From Spirochaetales bacterium Spiro_09 (GTDB taxonomy: Bacteria > Spirochaetota > Spirochaetia > Treponematales > Treponemataceae): a stretch of 64,000 bases of DNA. A program made the translations under genes and the position numbers. The DNA lies in assembly GCA_001604385.1 (NCBI GenBank), contig LVBK01000018.1, positions 124,001 to 188,000 on the forward strand. The letters run 5' to 3'. Positions within the stretch are counted from its first letter, which is position 1. Each line of letters starts with the position of its first letter. Positions 27,156 through 36,210 of this stretch are shown one piece after another. A model generated the notes under the pieces. It saw nothing but the letters and a program-made list of their open reading frames with translations, was not told where the DNA came from and ran no database searches.

Positions 27156-30100
27156 TTACTGATCCTCCCGCTGCTGTAAAATTCGCTCTCCTTCGAGTGT
27201 TTTGGGAATATCGGCGTAAATTTCGCTGACAAATTGCGACAAAGGCCGTGTCATATTCTGTATATTCAGGCTGGCTAGATTTGACCCTCCTGCCCGGATC
27301 AAGGTTTCAGGATTTCTGGTCAGTGTATCCCAGGCACGAGCTGACTCGGCATAGAGAGACAAGGCCCGGGCGTTTTTCCTGGAGTCGCCCGTACGGGCTG
27401 CAAGACGTTCCAGCGTGACACCAAGATTATTGGCAGTTCTCATATAGGTTTCCACGAATTCGCCATAATCAGAGCGTGCCTGCGGGAAAATTATACCCTT
27501 CCGCAAGCGCTCCGCATCCAGTTGCTCCATAAGGGCCTCATAATGGGCATGGGCTATATGATAACTTTCCCGGCGAAACAGAGTATTTCCCATACTATAC
27601 AGGATATTGGGATCCGTGGAATCTTCCGAGCGGGCAATCATGAACGACTGCAAGGCCTTTTCATAATCCTGCCGGTGATAGTATATATACCCGATCCTGA
27701 AGCGAACCGACGCGGTGTCCATCATCTCGGATACCGCTTTTTCATAATTGTACAGCGCAACTGACAAATCATTCGCAATAAAGTATTCGATATCGGCAAA
27801 ATTCGCGTACAGCTTGCCGATTATCGGGTCCCGGGAAACACTGCGGTTTTCACGCTGCTGTTCGTAATAGGATATTGCGTCTGCAAACAATTTTTGCGCG
27901 CGAAGGTATTCCTTGTCTTCCATGCGCAATTCACCCAATAACCGGAAGGAGTCAAGACGGGCGCGAACCCTTCGGGGATTCATGCCCCGAGCCGAATCAA
28001 AGAGACGCAGAGCCTCGCTGAGCGCCCGGGAAGCGCGATCGGGATTATAATTATAGATGAAGAACCGGCCAATGTTGTAATGCGCCTCCGGAATCGACTC
28101 ATCGGCCTTTACCGCCCGCTCAAGAATAGTTCGCACATCCTCTATCTTGCTCCGCAGTTCTTCGTTATCGTCACTGCCACTTTCATACCGCTTTTCCAGC
28201 AAATAGCCGCCAAGCTCGACAAGATCGCTCGCACCGATACGGGTACCCTTACGCATAAAGTGATCCTTGAGCGGAAGCACCTCCGCGAGATTATCGGTTC
28301 TGATAAAATACCGCATCATCCGCGCAAGGTAGGGGTCCTTCCGTCCATAGAGCTCGATAAGTACCGCATACGTTTTTCTGGCTTCCTCATACTTCGAGAA
28401 GTCCTCGTACGCCCAGTCAAGATAGGTGTCGCCCAAAAGCATCAGGGCATCGGAATCGTTTACGTGATGGTCCAGAACACGACGCTTGAGAACGGTTTCA
28501 GCCTTTTCATAATTTCGTAAATCGGTGCGAAGCATCTCTGCGTATTCCAGACCGGCTATCCGGTCATTCCGGAAACGATACAGAATGCGTTCATACATAT
28601 TGCCGGCCATAATATACTGCTGATGGTCCCTATAGGCCCGTGCATAGCGGAAGTACCAGTGTTTCTTCTCCCACTGTTCGACAGCCTTATCAAAGTAGTC
28701 GAGGGACTGGGAGTACAACTCCTGTTCAATGGCAGCATACCCTTTCTTGTACAATGATTCCGCAACAATGGGCCGGTATACGAACATCCAGGACAAGTAT
28801 GTTATACAGAACAGCAGAACCAGACCAATACAGCCTATTACCGCAACGGGAAGTATTTTGTTGAAAAAGACATAGCGCAAAGACTGCTTTTCGGCTTCAT
28901 AATCGGCAAAATTCTTTTTCTCGAAATCCTTGGGAACGGGTATCGAGCGGCCGAGGGCGTCTTCAAGAGTCCGTGCGATTTTCCTGATCGGGGTACCGTC
29001 AAGAACATGATGAACGATCTCCATTTTGTGAAGGTCGGTCCCAATGTCCTTCGAAAGATACTCCTCAATCGCAATACGCACATTCAAGGGATAATGGGAT
29101 AAAAGCGACAGAAATTCCTCGAAGTCCTGCTCGGAAATTTCCATCGATATTTCTTTTTTACCGGTCTTTCTTCCTGTTCCGTCCGCTCCTCCCGGAGAAC
29201 CTTTTCCCGGGCCGGAAGTGAAATCCGAAAATCCGGGGATATGAAATTCGTCATCCTGATCAACACTTTCAATAGCAGTCTGCAAAAAGTCTTCATCAAG
29301 GACAAAACCCTCAAAACCGTCGGGTTCTGCTGCCGAAGCGGAATCTTCTTCGGGTATTTCAAGGTCGTCCGGAATGGTAAAATCTTCGAAACCCGCCGAA
29401 GAGGTAAAACCGCCGGGTTTTCGGGGTTTCTCCTCGAACTCGGGGGTAAAATCTATCTCATCAAGGTAATTTTCAGCTGCAGGCGCAGATTCTTTAGTCG
29501 TTGGGGGAGGGAAAAGACTGTCATCGAGGTCAGACATGAGAGGGGAACGATCTTCGTCACCCGCATTATCATTCAGAAGACTGTCAATTCCCGTCATCGG
29601 GTCATCAGACGTGGAACCGAAATCGGACGGAAAATCGGGAATATCGAAGGAGTCACTCTCGCCGGATAGATCGCTGGCGCTTTGTGCCATGTCATTGGCA
29701 AAGCCCGCCAGTAAATCCTCGGGAACGCCAAACGAATCCTCTTCAGGGAGGCTGTCCTCGGCCACCTCATCAAGCGCTGCTTCTTCTATTTCAAGTAATT
29801 CGCTGTCCGGGGATGTGTCTCCATAATCGGGAAGTTCAAAACCGGACAGATCCTCCGGTAATAGTTCCTCTTCATCCCCGTCAGAGGTAGATGCTTCCTC
29901 CATGGTCTCCAGAAGATCCTCCGGAAAGGAGGGTGTTCCAAAATCCGAGTCGTCAAAGGTTTCGGGTGTGTCCAGGCTGAGGGAGTCCAAAATGGAGTCA
30001 AGCGTATCAGCGGAGGTTTCTTCAGTCTGTTCAGTGTCGCCCGATACACCTGCATCTCCAAAATCGGGAATCTCTACAGGCTCGGGTTCCTCTCCGAAAT

Positions 30101-30437
30101 CAGGTATCTCTACCGCATCGGGAATCTCGTCGATATCTGCGTCTTCAACCACCTCGACTGATTCGCCGGGGATTACTGCTTCGCCCGGGGCGACTGCCTC
30201 GCCGGGATCTGGATTATCAAGAAGGGATTCAAGGGAAAATTCGGAAGAGTCGGACGGAGTCTCATCCCCCAGCGAGGACAAGAGACCGTCAACATCAATA
30301 TCCGCTGAGGCTGCGGAAGCTGTATCAGGCAGGGGCAATTCCTCATAGATTTCACCCCAGGAAGCGGTTACTTCCCGTTCATTGCCGAGTTTACTGAGTT
30401 CGTCCCTGAATTGTGTTAGTTCTGTAATTCCCGGCAT
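27156..30437 (-). CDS. flcA: FlcA-like periplasmic flagellar collar protein (TPR)
   Basis: This protein of about 1093 residues has three parts. Residues 1-420 are a very acidic, low-complexity region rich in D, E, P and S with repeated IPDFG and PEDL segments. A membrane helix follows near residues 530-555 (ILPVAVIGCIGLVLLFCITY). The C-terminal half of about 530 residues is a TPR array (AIEQELYSQSLDYFDKAVEQ, VALYNYEKAVSEMMD, EKALQSFMIARSEDSTDPN). This matches FlcA, the TPR protein first described as BB0236 in Borrelia, which builds the collar around spirochaete flagellar motors. The ATG at 30437 gives the family-like start MPGITELTQFRDELSKLG. The acidic tract is far longer than in Borrelia. 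Identification is by architecture. Confidence 0.78.
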   Translation of the reverse strand: MPGITELTQFRDELSKLGNEREVTASWGEIYEELPLPDTASAASADIDVDGLLSSLGDETPSDSSEFSLESLLDNPDPGEAVAPGEAVIPGESVEVVEDADIDEIPDAVEIPDFGEEPEPVEIPDFGDAGVSGDTEQTEETSADTLDSILDSLSLDTPETFDDSDFGTPSFPEDLLETMEEASTSDGDEEELLPEDLSGFELPDYGDTSPDSELLEIEEAALDEVAEDSLPEEDSFGVPEDLLAGFANDMAQSASDLSGESDSFDIPDFPSDFGSTSDDPMTGIDSLLNDNAGDEDRSPLMSDLDDSLFPPPTTKESAPAAENYLDEIDFTPEFEEKPRKPGGFTSSAGFEDFTIPDDLEIPEEDSASAAEPDGFEGFVLDEDFLQTAIESVDQDDEFHIPGFSDFTSGPGKGSPGGADGTGRKTGKKEISMEISEQDFEEFLSLLSHYPLNVRIAIEEYLSKDIGTDLHKMEIVHHVLDGTPIRKIARTLEDALGRSIPVPKDFEKKNFADYEAEKQSLRYVFFNKILPVAVIGCIGLVLLFCITYLSWMFVYRPIVAESLYKKGYAAIEQELYSQSLDYFDKAVEQWEKKHWYFRYARAYRDHQQYIMAGNMYERILYRFRNDRIAGLEYAEMLRTDLRNYEKAETVLKRRVLDHHVNDSDALMLLGDTYLDWAYEDFSKYEEARKTYAVLIELYGRKDPYLARMMRYFIRTDNLAEVLPLKDHFMRKGTRIGASDLVELGGYLLEKRYESGSDDNEELRSKIEDVRTILERAVKADESIPEAHYNIGRFFIYNYNPDRASRALSEALRLFDSARGMNPRRVRARLDSFRLLGELRMEDKEYLRAQKLFADAISYYEQQRENRSVSRDPIIGKLYANFADIEYFIANDLSVALYNYEKAVSEMMDTASVRFRIGYIYYHRQDYEKALQSFMIARSEDSTDPNILYSMGNTLFRRESYHIAHAHYEALMEQLDAERLRKGIIFPQARSDYGEFVETYMRTANNLGVTLERLAARTGDSRKNARALSLYAESARAWDTLTRNPETLIRAGGSNLASLNIQNMTRPLSQFVSEIYADIPKTLEGERILQQREDQ

Positions 30438-30639
30438 GGCATCCCTGATTAGCCCGGGGTACATCCCACCAGCGGTGTTTGTGTACTCAGTTATCCGGTC
30501 TGTTTTTTGGCAGAAAGCCGAAACACCTGCTGTAAGGTTTTCCGCATCCTGTTGATAATCGGTTCTTTTTATGCCGTACTTTAGCAGCAGGTATGCCTAA
30601 AGATTCTGAAGCATTTTCCGATAAAAGTAAAGAATAACC

Positions 30640-31347
30640 ATGAAACAGATATCAGCACTCGTTTGGATCATCCTTTTTTTTCTGCCGGCTGTCCTGGCTG
30701 CCGATTCGGATGACCTTGTCAGAAATGACTTGATCGCGTCAATATCCCGTGCGCGGGAGCCGGTTGTCTCCGGTAAATTCGCCGTATTCACTGCCGACGG
30801 AAACATCCGGCACGCAGGAGTTGCGTTCGAACACGAAAATTTCTCCCGTATACACAGTTTCAAGAGGCTCATCCGCCGCGACCTGGACGGGAAACCAACA
30901 AGCGAAGTACTGTTTTATATTCTCGACATTCCGCCCCTCATGACCTCTCTCAAGTACCGCATGGTCATTGACGGACTGTGGACGACCGATCCCCATAATC
31001 CTCTCACGGTGTTCGACTATGTTCAAGGTTTTCACCTTTCAAGTCTTCCCGTTGACTACTATGAGGTATTCCAGACAAACAATGTATCTGATGGTCTCGT
31101 GCGCTTTACCTGGGAAGGGGAAAGCGGTAAAACGATTCGCCTTGCCGGTACCTTCAATAATTGGGACCCCTTCATGTATGAGCTTACCGAAACAGTGCCG
31201 GGTAAATATGAAATCCGGCTGCCCCTGCCGAGGGGCAAGTGGCTGTACGCCTTTTACGACGGAACCAGGCAACTACCGGATACAATAAACCGCGACCGTG
31301 TCTACACAAAGGACGGACGAATTGCGTCCGTCATTACGATTCCCTGA
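30640..31347 (+). CDS. Exported glycogen-binding (CBM48-like) protein
   Basis: This 235-residue protein has a signal peptide (MKQISALVWIILFFLPAVLA). A C-terminal early-set/CBM48 domain follows: RLAGTFNNWDPFMYELTE, GKYEIRLPLPRGKWLYAFY. That pattern is the AMPK-beta/isoamylase N-terminal fold that binds alpha-glucans, but the exported location makes glycogen an unlikely ligand. The central region YRMVIDGLWTTDPHNPL looks like a second degenerate copy of the same fold. It is divergent from flcA and its end overlaps the convergent gene by 14 bases. Confidence 0.75.
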   Translation: MKQISALVWIILFFLPAVLAADSDDLVRNDLIASISRAREPVVSGKFAVFTADGNIRHAGVAFEHENFSRIHSFKRLIRRDLDGKPTSEVLFYILDIPPLMTSLKYRMVIDGLWTTDPHNPLTVFDYVQGFHLSSLPVDYYEVFQTNNVSDGLVRFTWEGESGKTIRLAGTFNNWDPFMYELTETVPGKYEIRLPLPRGKWLYAFYDGTRQLPDTINRDRVYTKDGRIASVITIP

Positions 31348-32857
31348 ACATACTTCCGGTACCGCACCTGATGGCATTGTACGCGCCATTGTATATCCCT
31401 TCCCCTTTGTTCCGGACAATATGGGCGCAATACATTTTTTGCAGGTCATCATCCTCTATCAGCAGCTTCAGAGTCCTATAAAGTCCGGTTGTTGACGCCG
31501 TCTCGATCGTGCCGTCTCCAATTTCAGAACCGCGTATCGCACCCCAGGCTTCATGTCGCCCTACCCGCTGTATAAACAGTTTGGGAACCGGATAAAAAGA
31601 CAATTCACTGGGCTTGGTAATCATTACATCGGAGATGCGCATCAGAAGGTTTGTCGCATAGACCGCACAGTAAAATTCATCGTGCAGGAAAACATGTACG
31701 CCGGAGACCGGTGAATATCGGGAATCCTCGATAAATGAACGCGTTTCAGCCCACTGTGTATGCAACTGATACGTAATGCCCTCCCGGTCAAATCGATCCT
31801 GAAGATCTGCCCACCGCCCCTTATGGTCGCCCATATTGATAAAAAGGGCCAGTTTATCGCTCTCTATCGCATCGCGGCAGGTCCGTGCAATCGACGCAAA
31901 CCGCTCGACCTGGGCACCCGCTCCACCCATAGTCAGTAAAAACCGCCTGGTTTGACCATCCCGCATCCGCTTCAAGCGCTGTTCACAGTCAAGCTCGATA
32001 TTTGTCACAATCTCATGATCGATGTAATGACCTGTCAGGCTGATATCGGACGCGGGCATACAATGATCAAGATGCATGCCCCCACCCATCGAATGCAGGC
32101 TCCGGTAGCCCATATAGGCTGACGGTGACTGCACCACATGATGGGAGCCCTCGACAATATGGAATGCGATCGGATAGTTGTCAGGTATGATGGTCACAAC
32201 CTGTTTCATGCCTGCCGCAACGGCAGCATGTCCAGTCCAGGGATGAGTCGAATAAAATGGCATATCACGCGGCAAATCGCGATAGAGGGGGACATACAAA
32301 CGGGACAACGCATCTTCCTCGACAGAAAAGGTCAGTTTTTGCGCAGCCGCGCTCGTAACGTACTCCCACAACAGTTTATCAAACAGCTTTGACTTCTGCG
32401 AAATGCGCGAGCCCAGGTTATAGAGATCTTCAAGATACTTGATCGTTTTGCTGGCCGCAGTGTCCGGAAATGACATCAAATCAAACCAGTAGGGGGTGTA
32501 TCCAAGGGAGTTGGCGGCCGACGCCAGGGCGATGGCCATCCTGCAATGCCCGAAGCCCATGCGAATGGTGCCCAGAATCAAGCCCTTGCCGCTTTCAATC
32601 GGTTCGGTTTCGCGCCCCGCGGGAAGAAGATTCCGGTCCCGGATATAGCGTAACGAGAAATCGTCAGAACCGGGTCCTTCCGAAACCGCAACCAGGGACG
32701 GTGAAATATCGCTCTTCCAGTCAAACTTTCGGGCGAATTTCTCGAAACGGGCGGCGGCCTTTTTGCTCACCGCGTCAGGAACCTTGTTTCCATAAATCGT
32801 GGTAATATGTGGAATCTTCATGCTCAAATTGTATGCGAGCTTTGGCGAGTCCGCCAT
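31334..32857 (-). CDS. Glycosyltransferase-like (GT-B/MGDG synthase-like) protein
   Basis: This 507-residue cytoplasmic protein has LILGTIRMGFGHCRMAIALAS, resembling the glycine/histidine loop (GxGH) of MurG and monogalactosyldiacylglycerol synthase-like enzymes. Further along are VVTIIPDNYPIAFHIVEGSHHVV, RFLLTMGGAGAQVERF and TKPSELSFYPVPKLFI, matching the acceptor-domain, mid-domain glycine-rich and donor-site positions of that fold. No named family is certain. Likely role: glycosylation of a lipid or other acceptor. It begins ten bases after the NtrC-type regulator stop, so it belongs to that signalling operon. An alternative start is Met13 (32821). Confidence 0.55.
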   Translation of the reverse strand: MADSPKLAYNLSMKIPHITTIYGNKVPDAVSKKAAARFEKFARKFDWKSDISPSLVAVSEGPGSDDFSLRYIRDRNLLPAGRETEPIESGKGLILGTIRMGFGHCRMAIALASAANSLGYTPYWFDLMSFPDTAASKTIKYLEDLYNLGSRISQKSKLFDKLLWEYVTSAAAQKLTFSVEEDALSRLYVPLYRDLPRDMPFYSTHPWTGHAAVAAGMKQVVTIIPDNYPIAFHIVEGSHHVVQSPSAYMGYRSLHSMGGGMHLDHCMPASDISLTGHYIDHEIVTNIELDCEQRLKRMRDGQTRRFLLTMGGAGAQVERFASIARTCRDAIESDKLALFINMGDHKGRWADLQDRFDREGITYQLHTQWAETRSFIEDSRYSPVSGVHVFLHDEFYCAVYATNLLMRISDVMITKPSELSFYPVPKLFIQRVGRHEAWGAIRGSEIGDGTIETASTTGLYRTLKLLIEDDDLQKMYCAHIVRNKGEGIYNGAYNAIRCGTGSMFRES

Positions 32858-32866
32858 AAAAAAACC

Positions 32867-34243
32867 TTATGAATTGCCTTTGCGTTCACCCGGAGGCACA
32901 AGCGAAAATTCCCTGATTTTATTAAGGAGTGTTCTTCTGCTGATGCCGAGATCGACTGCCGTTTTTTCTCGGTGCCAGGCATTGCGGTCAAGGGCCGATT
33001 CTATCGCGATCCTTTCCGCCTCCCTGAGCGTGCTCGCGCTTCCCGTCTCCCCAACGTCGTGCCGGCTAGATCCGATTCGCTCATCAAGAGACAAATCCGA
33101 TGCGGTTATAGTCTCGCCTTCGCAGAGTATCACCGCCCGTTCGACAATATTCTCGAGTTCCCGGATATTCCCGGGAAAGGCGTATGCGTCAAGACGGGCA
33201 AGCGCTTCGGCTGCGAAAGTGTGGACAGGACGGCCGGTTTCCCGGGAATATTTTTGCAGAAAATACCCCGCAAGCCGTGAAATATCGCTGCGCCGGTCCC
33301 GGAGGGGTGGCAGCCTCAGACGGATTACATTCAACCTGAAATACAAATCCTCGCGAAACGTACGGGATGCAACGGCTTCTTCCAGGTTCCGGTTCGTTGC
33401 CGCGATAATGCGCACATCGACGGGGACCTGGCGCATGCCCCCCAGACGGGTAATTGTCCGGTCCTGTATAACCCGAAGAAGCTTGACCTGCATGTTCAGC
33501 GGCATTTCGGCAAGTTCGTCAAGAAACAGGGTACCGCCGCCCGCCAATTCAAAAAGCCCGGTACGGCGGGAATCGGCGCCGGTAAAGGAACCCTTCTCAT
33601 GTCCGAACAATTCACTTTCCAGAAGAGAATCAGGAATGGCACCCAGGTTCACCGGAACAAAGGGACCTTCCGAGCGAGAACTGAGCGCGTGAATTTCACG
33701 CGCAACAATTTCCTTGCCGGTGCCGCTTTCTCCGGTTATCAGAACCGTTGACTGGGTCGGCGCGACGCGACGTATAACCGAAATGATTTCCCGCATAGCG
33801 GGGTCTGTCCCCAAGGATGGCCGCGCATCGGCTGAAGCCTTTCCTGCTTCCGCCAGTCTGAACAGACGGCTCACCGATATGGCGCGGGAGAGTCGCAGGG
33901 ATAATTCGGCAGGATCAAAGGGTTTCACCAGATAATCCGCAGCCCCTGTTTTCATGGCTTCCACCGCGTCACGGACATCCCCGTGCGCGCTGATCATGAT
34001 AACGGGAATACGCAGTCCCTCTTCCCGGAGGTGAGCAAGCAACTCAAGTCCATTCATTCCGGGCAACCGAAGATCAAGTACCGCCGCGTCATAAAAAGCA
34101 GTGGAAAGCTTCAGCAAACCGTCCTCCGCAGTCGCGGAAACCGTACAGTCAAAACCGTCAAGTGACAGATAGGTAGCCAGAGAACGGGCAAGATTGTCTT
34201 CATCATCGATTATCAATACGGTGCCACTTTGGCTGTTCTCCAT
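32867..34243 (-). CDS. Sigma-54-dependent response regulator (NtrC family)
   Basis: This 458-residue regulator has a receiver domain (VLIIDDEDN, phospho-acceptor Asp57 in AAVLDLRLPG), an AAA+ domain and a Fis-type HTH (HREKTAVDLGISRRTLLNKI). The AAA+ domain carries ITGESGTGKE, the sigma-54 loop ELFGHEKGSFTGAD, LFLDELAEMP, ATNRNLEEAV and the arginine region. The GSFTGAD loop is intact, so it should activate sigma-54 promoters. The ATG at 34243 has AGGGG seven bases upstream. The partner kinase is encoded 16 bases upstream of it. Confidence 0.95.
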   Translation of the reverse strand: MENSQSGTVLIIDDEDNLARSLATYLSLDGFDCTVSATAEDGLLKLSTAFYDAAVLDLRLPGMNGLELLAHLREEGLRIPVIMISAHGDVRDAVEAMKTGAADYLVKPFDPAELSLRLSRAISVSRLFRLAEAGKASADARPSLGTDPAMREIISVIRRVAPTQSTVLITGESGTGKEIVAREIHALSSRSEGPFVPVNLGAIPDSLLESELFGHEKGSFTGADSRRTGLFELAGGGTLFLDELAEMPLNMQVKLLRVIQDRTITRLGGMRQVPVDVRIIAATNRNLEEAVASRTFREDLYFRLNVIRLRLPPLRDRRSDISRLAGYFLQKYSRETGRPVHTFAAEALARLDAYAFPGNIRELENIVERAVILCEGETITASDLSLDERIGSSRHDVGETGSASTLREAERIAIESALDRNAWHREKTAVDLGISRRTLLNKIREFSLVPPGERKGNS

Positions 34244-34259
34244 GCATTTTCCCCTATCT

Positions 34260-35477
34260 TTATGTAGCACGCGGCAGGGTGAGCGTAAACACACTGCCGC
34301 CTCCGGGCCGTTCGCTGTATTCTATATTGCCACCGGCAATGGAGGCATACCGTCGGGCAATACTCAAGCCCAAACCGGAACCGCTTGCCTTGGTCGTATA
34401 GAAAAGATCGAATATTATCTCGCGCCGATCGGGAGCAATACCCGGGCCCCTGTCCAATACACGCAGAAAAACCCGCTGCTCATCGCCTGATACCTCGAGC
34501 GCGGTCGTACCGGCAGGGTCCGCCTCGCGGGCATTGGCAATCAGATTATCAACAATATGGGTCAACCGGAGCGGATCAATCAGGACAAAAACGTCAGTAT
34601 CCGGAGCGGTCACGTCAACAAACCCCGCATATCGTTTTTTGAAATCGGCACACACCGTACGCACCTCACACCGCTCAATCCGGCCGGGAGAATTATGCAG
34701 GAATTCACGAATTCTGTCCGCGAGCAGGGCCAGCCGTTCTGTTTCATCTTCGATCAGCTTCACCTGCTCGCTTCCGGTATCGGGAACGAGGCGTTTAAGT
34801 GTCGCGCACTGGATGCGGATTACGCCAAGAGGATTCTTGATTTCATGGGCCAGGGTTCTGGCTGCCTCGCCCAGTTGAATCAAATGCACTGTATCGCGCT
34901 CTCGGCTCCGGTAGCGGTCCAGCTCACGGACCATACGCACGGAGGCGATCACTACAGCCAAAAAAAGAATGAAAGAAAGTAACACTCCCAGGATGACCAG
35001 ACGCATCAAGCGAACCGGACGCGACACATCACGTTCTATCAGAACGATCCGGTTAAAACGCATCATGTCCGAAGGTTTCCGCGGCATTCGATGCTGCGGA
35101 GCATCCATGCGATGAGGGGGAAGAAAACCGATTCGCCGCACAACGCGCAAGCTGGAGCCGATAAAACGCGAATAACCCTCCGACTGCAAATCCTCCATGG
35201 ACAATCGCTCGGGAGCCATACCCCACCTGTACACCGGTGTTCCGGAAGATCCGTACACGGCAAAACCGGTTACGTCGGACCATTCACCCGGTTCCGGTGC
35301 TTCTCCCATAGAAAACCGGTCCATCAAAACGGTCAGGATCTGGTATGAGCGATATTCCATCTCCGCACGCCTGCGGCCCGTTTCCTGCCGCACAAGCAAA
35401 AGAGCCGTGCTGAAAGCTATCAGCACGGCAAAAAAAACGAGCGGAAGAAGGACGCGTTCTGTACGTATTTTTTTCAT
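34260..35477 (-). CDS. Membrane sensor histidine kinase
   Basis: This protein of about 405 residues has two membrane helices (VLLPLVFFAVLIAFSTALLLV and VILGVLLSFILFLAVVIASV) around a periplasmic domain of about 130 residues. The DHp motif ARTLAHEIKNPLGVI holds the phosphorylated histidine. The ATPase motifs follow: NLIANAREADPAG, DRGPGIAP and GSGLGLSIARRYA. The start at 35477 (MKKIRTERVLL) is chosen because the longer frame overlaps the neighbouring gene and adds no signal. It should phosphorylate the NtrC-type regulator downstream; the stimulus is unknown. Confidence 0.93.
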   Translation of the reverse strand: MKKIRTERVLLPLVFFAVLIAFSTALLLVRQETGRRRAEMEYRSYQILTVLMDRFSMGEAPEPGEWSDVTGFAVYGSSGTPVYRWGMAPERLSMEDLQSEGYSRFIGSSLRVVRRIGFLPPHRMDAPQHRMPRKPSDMMRFNRIVLIERDVSRPVRLMRLVILGVLLSFILFLAVVIASVRMVRELDRYRSRERDTVHLIQLGEAARTLAHEIKNPLGVIRIQCATLKRLVPDTGSEQVKLIEDETERLALLADRIREFLHNSPGRIERCEVRTVCADFKKRYAGFVDVTAPDTDVFVLIDPLRLTHIVDNLIANAREADPAGTTALEVSGDEQRVFLRVLDRGPGIAPDRREIIFDLFYTTKASGSGLGLSIARRYASIAGGNIEYSERPGGGSVFTLTLPRAT

Positions 35478-35517
35478 GGATACACCAGTGTACCCCGCCC
35501 GCGGGCGGGGTGCAAGC

Positions 35518-35991
35518 TTACCGACGATTTCCGCCGCGCGGCGCGCCCCTGCCGGTTTGATCGTCCCGATCAAACCGGTTCCGGCCATACCCGTTGTCAG
35601 CTCGACCGGCAAAACCGCCTCCCCCACACACGCCCCGGGGGAAATCCAGAGTCTCAAGGGAAAGCTCCTTCCCGTTTACCCATACCCGGGAGGGAATCAA
35701 AAACTCATACCCCGCCTCTTCGGCAAGGGCAGCCCCCCGGCCCATTCGCGCGCCCATGTCACGGGATATTCCCTCTACACGAACCGAGTCGCCCTCTTTA
35801 ACACCATTTTCCCAGGCAAGCCGGTAAAACGCTCCGGGCGGCAACATCCAGCTTTTCTCTCCACTTTGTAGAACCGGAATACCATCAACGACCCGGATTG
35901 TTCCTTCAGCTTTCACGGAGTCGATTCCGCCGGAAGCAAAAACCGCCGCTGTAAAACAGCTTGCCATCACAAACACAAGTATCTTTTTCAT
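35518..35991 (-). CDS. Small exported protein with Gly/Arg/Asp tail
   Basis: This 157-residue protein has a signal peptide (MKKILVFVMASCFTAAVFASGG). The middle domain GTIRVVDGIPVLQSGEKSW, then KEGDSVRVEGISRDMG, looks like an OB-type barrel. The disordered tail is rich in G, R, D and N. The start has a clear AAGGAG site. It opens the operon of exported protein, histidine kinase, NtrC regulator and glycosyltransferase-like protein, and may be the kinase's periplasmic partner or sensor accessory. I recognise no named family. Confidence 0.65.
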   Translation of the reverse strand: MKKILVFVMASCFTAAVFASGGIDSVKAEGTIRVVDGIPVLQSGEKSWMLPPGAFYRLAWENGVKEGDSVRVEGISRDMGARMGRGAALAEEAGYEFLIPSRVWVNGKELSLETLDFPRGVCGGGGFAGRADNGYGRNRFDRDDQTGRGAPRGGNRR

Positions 35992-36167
35992 GTGTCTCTC
36001 CTTGCCTGTATACAAGCAATTACCGTGCCAACTTGTTTTTATGCCAATAAGTCCCATGAACTACCATTTATCGCGTATTTCAGTGTCTCCATACGTTTTT
36101 TCTGTCCAAAAGGGGGTATACTTTTCCCATCCCCGGGAATTATTTTCCCATAGCATACGAGTGAAAA

Positions 36168-36197
36168 TTGACAAAAGGGAGAATTAGGACTGATACT
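36168..36197 (+). promoter_or_regulatory. Candidate promoter of the diguanylate cyclase gene
   Basis: TTGACA (36168-36173), an 18-base spacer and GATACT (36192-36197) lie just before the ATG at 36211. The -35 is perfect. The short A/T-rich leader has no ribosome site. Confidence 0.5.
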
Positions 36198-36210
36198 GTC
36201 ATATATAAAT

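Noticed and set aside
29260-29279. A 16-of-20 match to the dispersed repeat inside flcA
   Set aside because: Four mismatches fall in the centre of the word and the bases are fully explained as flcA codons; such a match is expected occasionally by chance.
29400-30360. Apparent DNA repeats in the acidic part of flcA
   Set aside because: The similarity comes from repeated Asp/Glu/Pro codons in a low-complexity protein tract and not from copied DNA units.
34547-34558. TATCAACAATAT inside the histidine kinase gene, resembling the repeat core
   Set aside because: Only 12 bases match and they encode the conserved N-box of the kinase ATPase domain.
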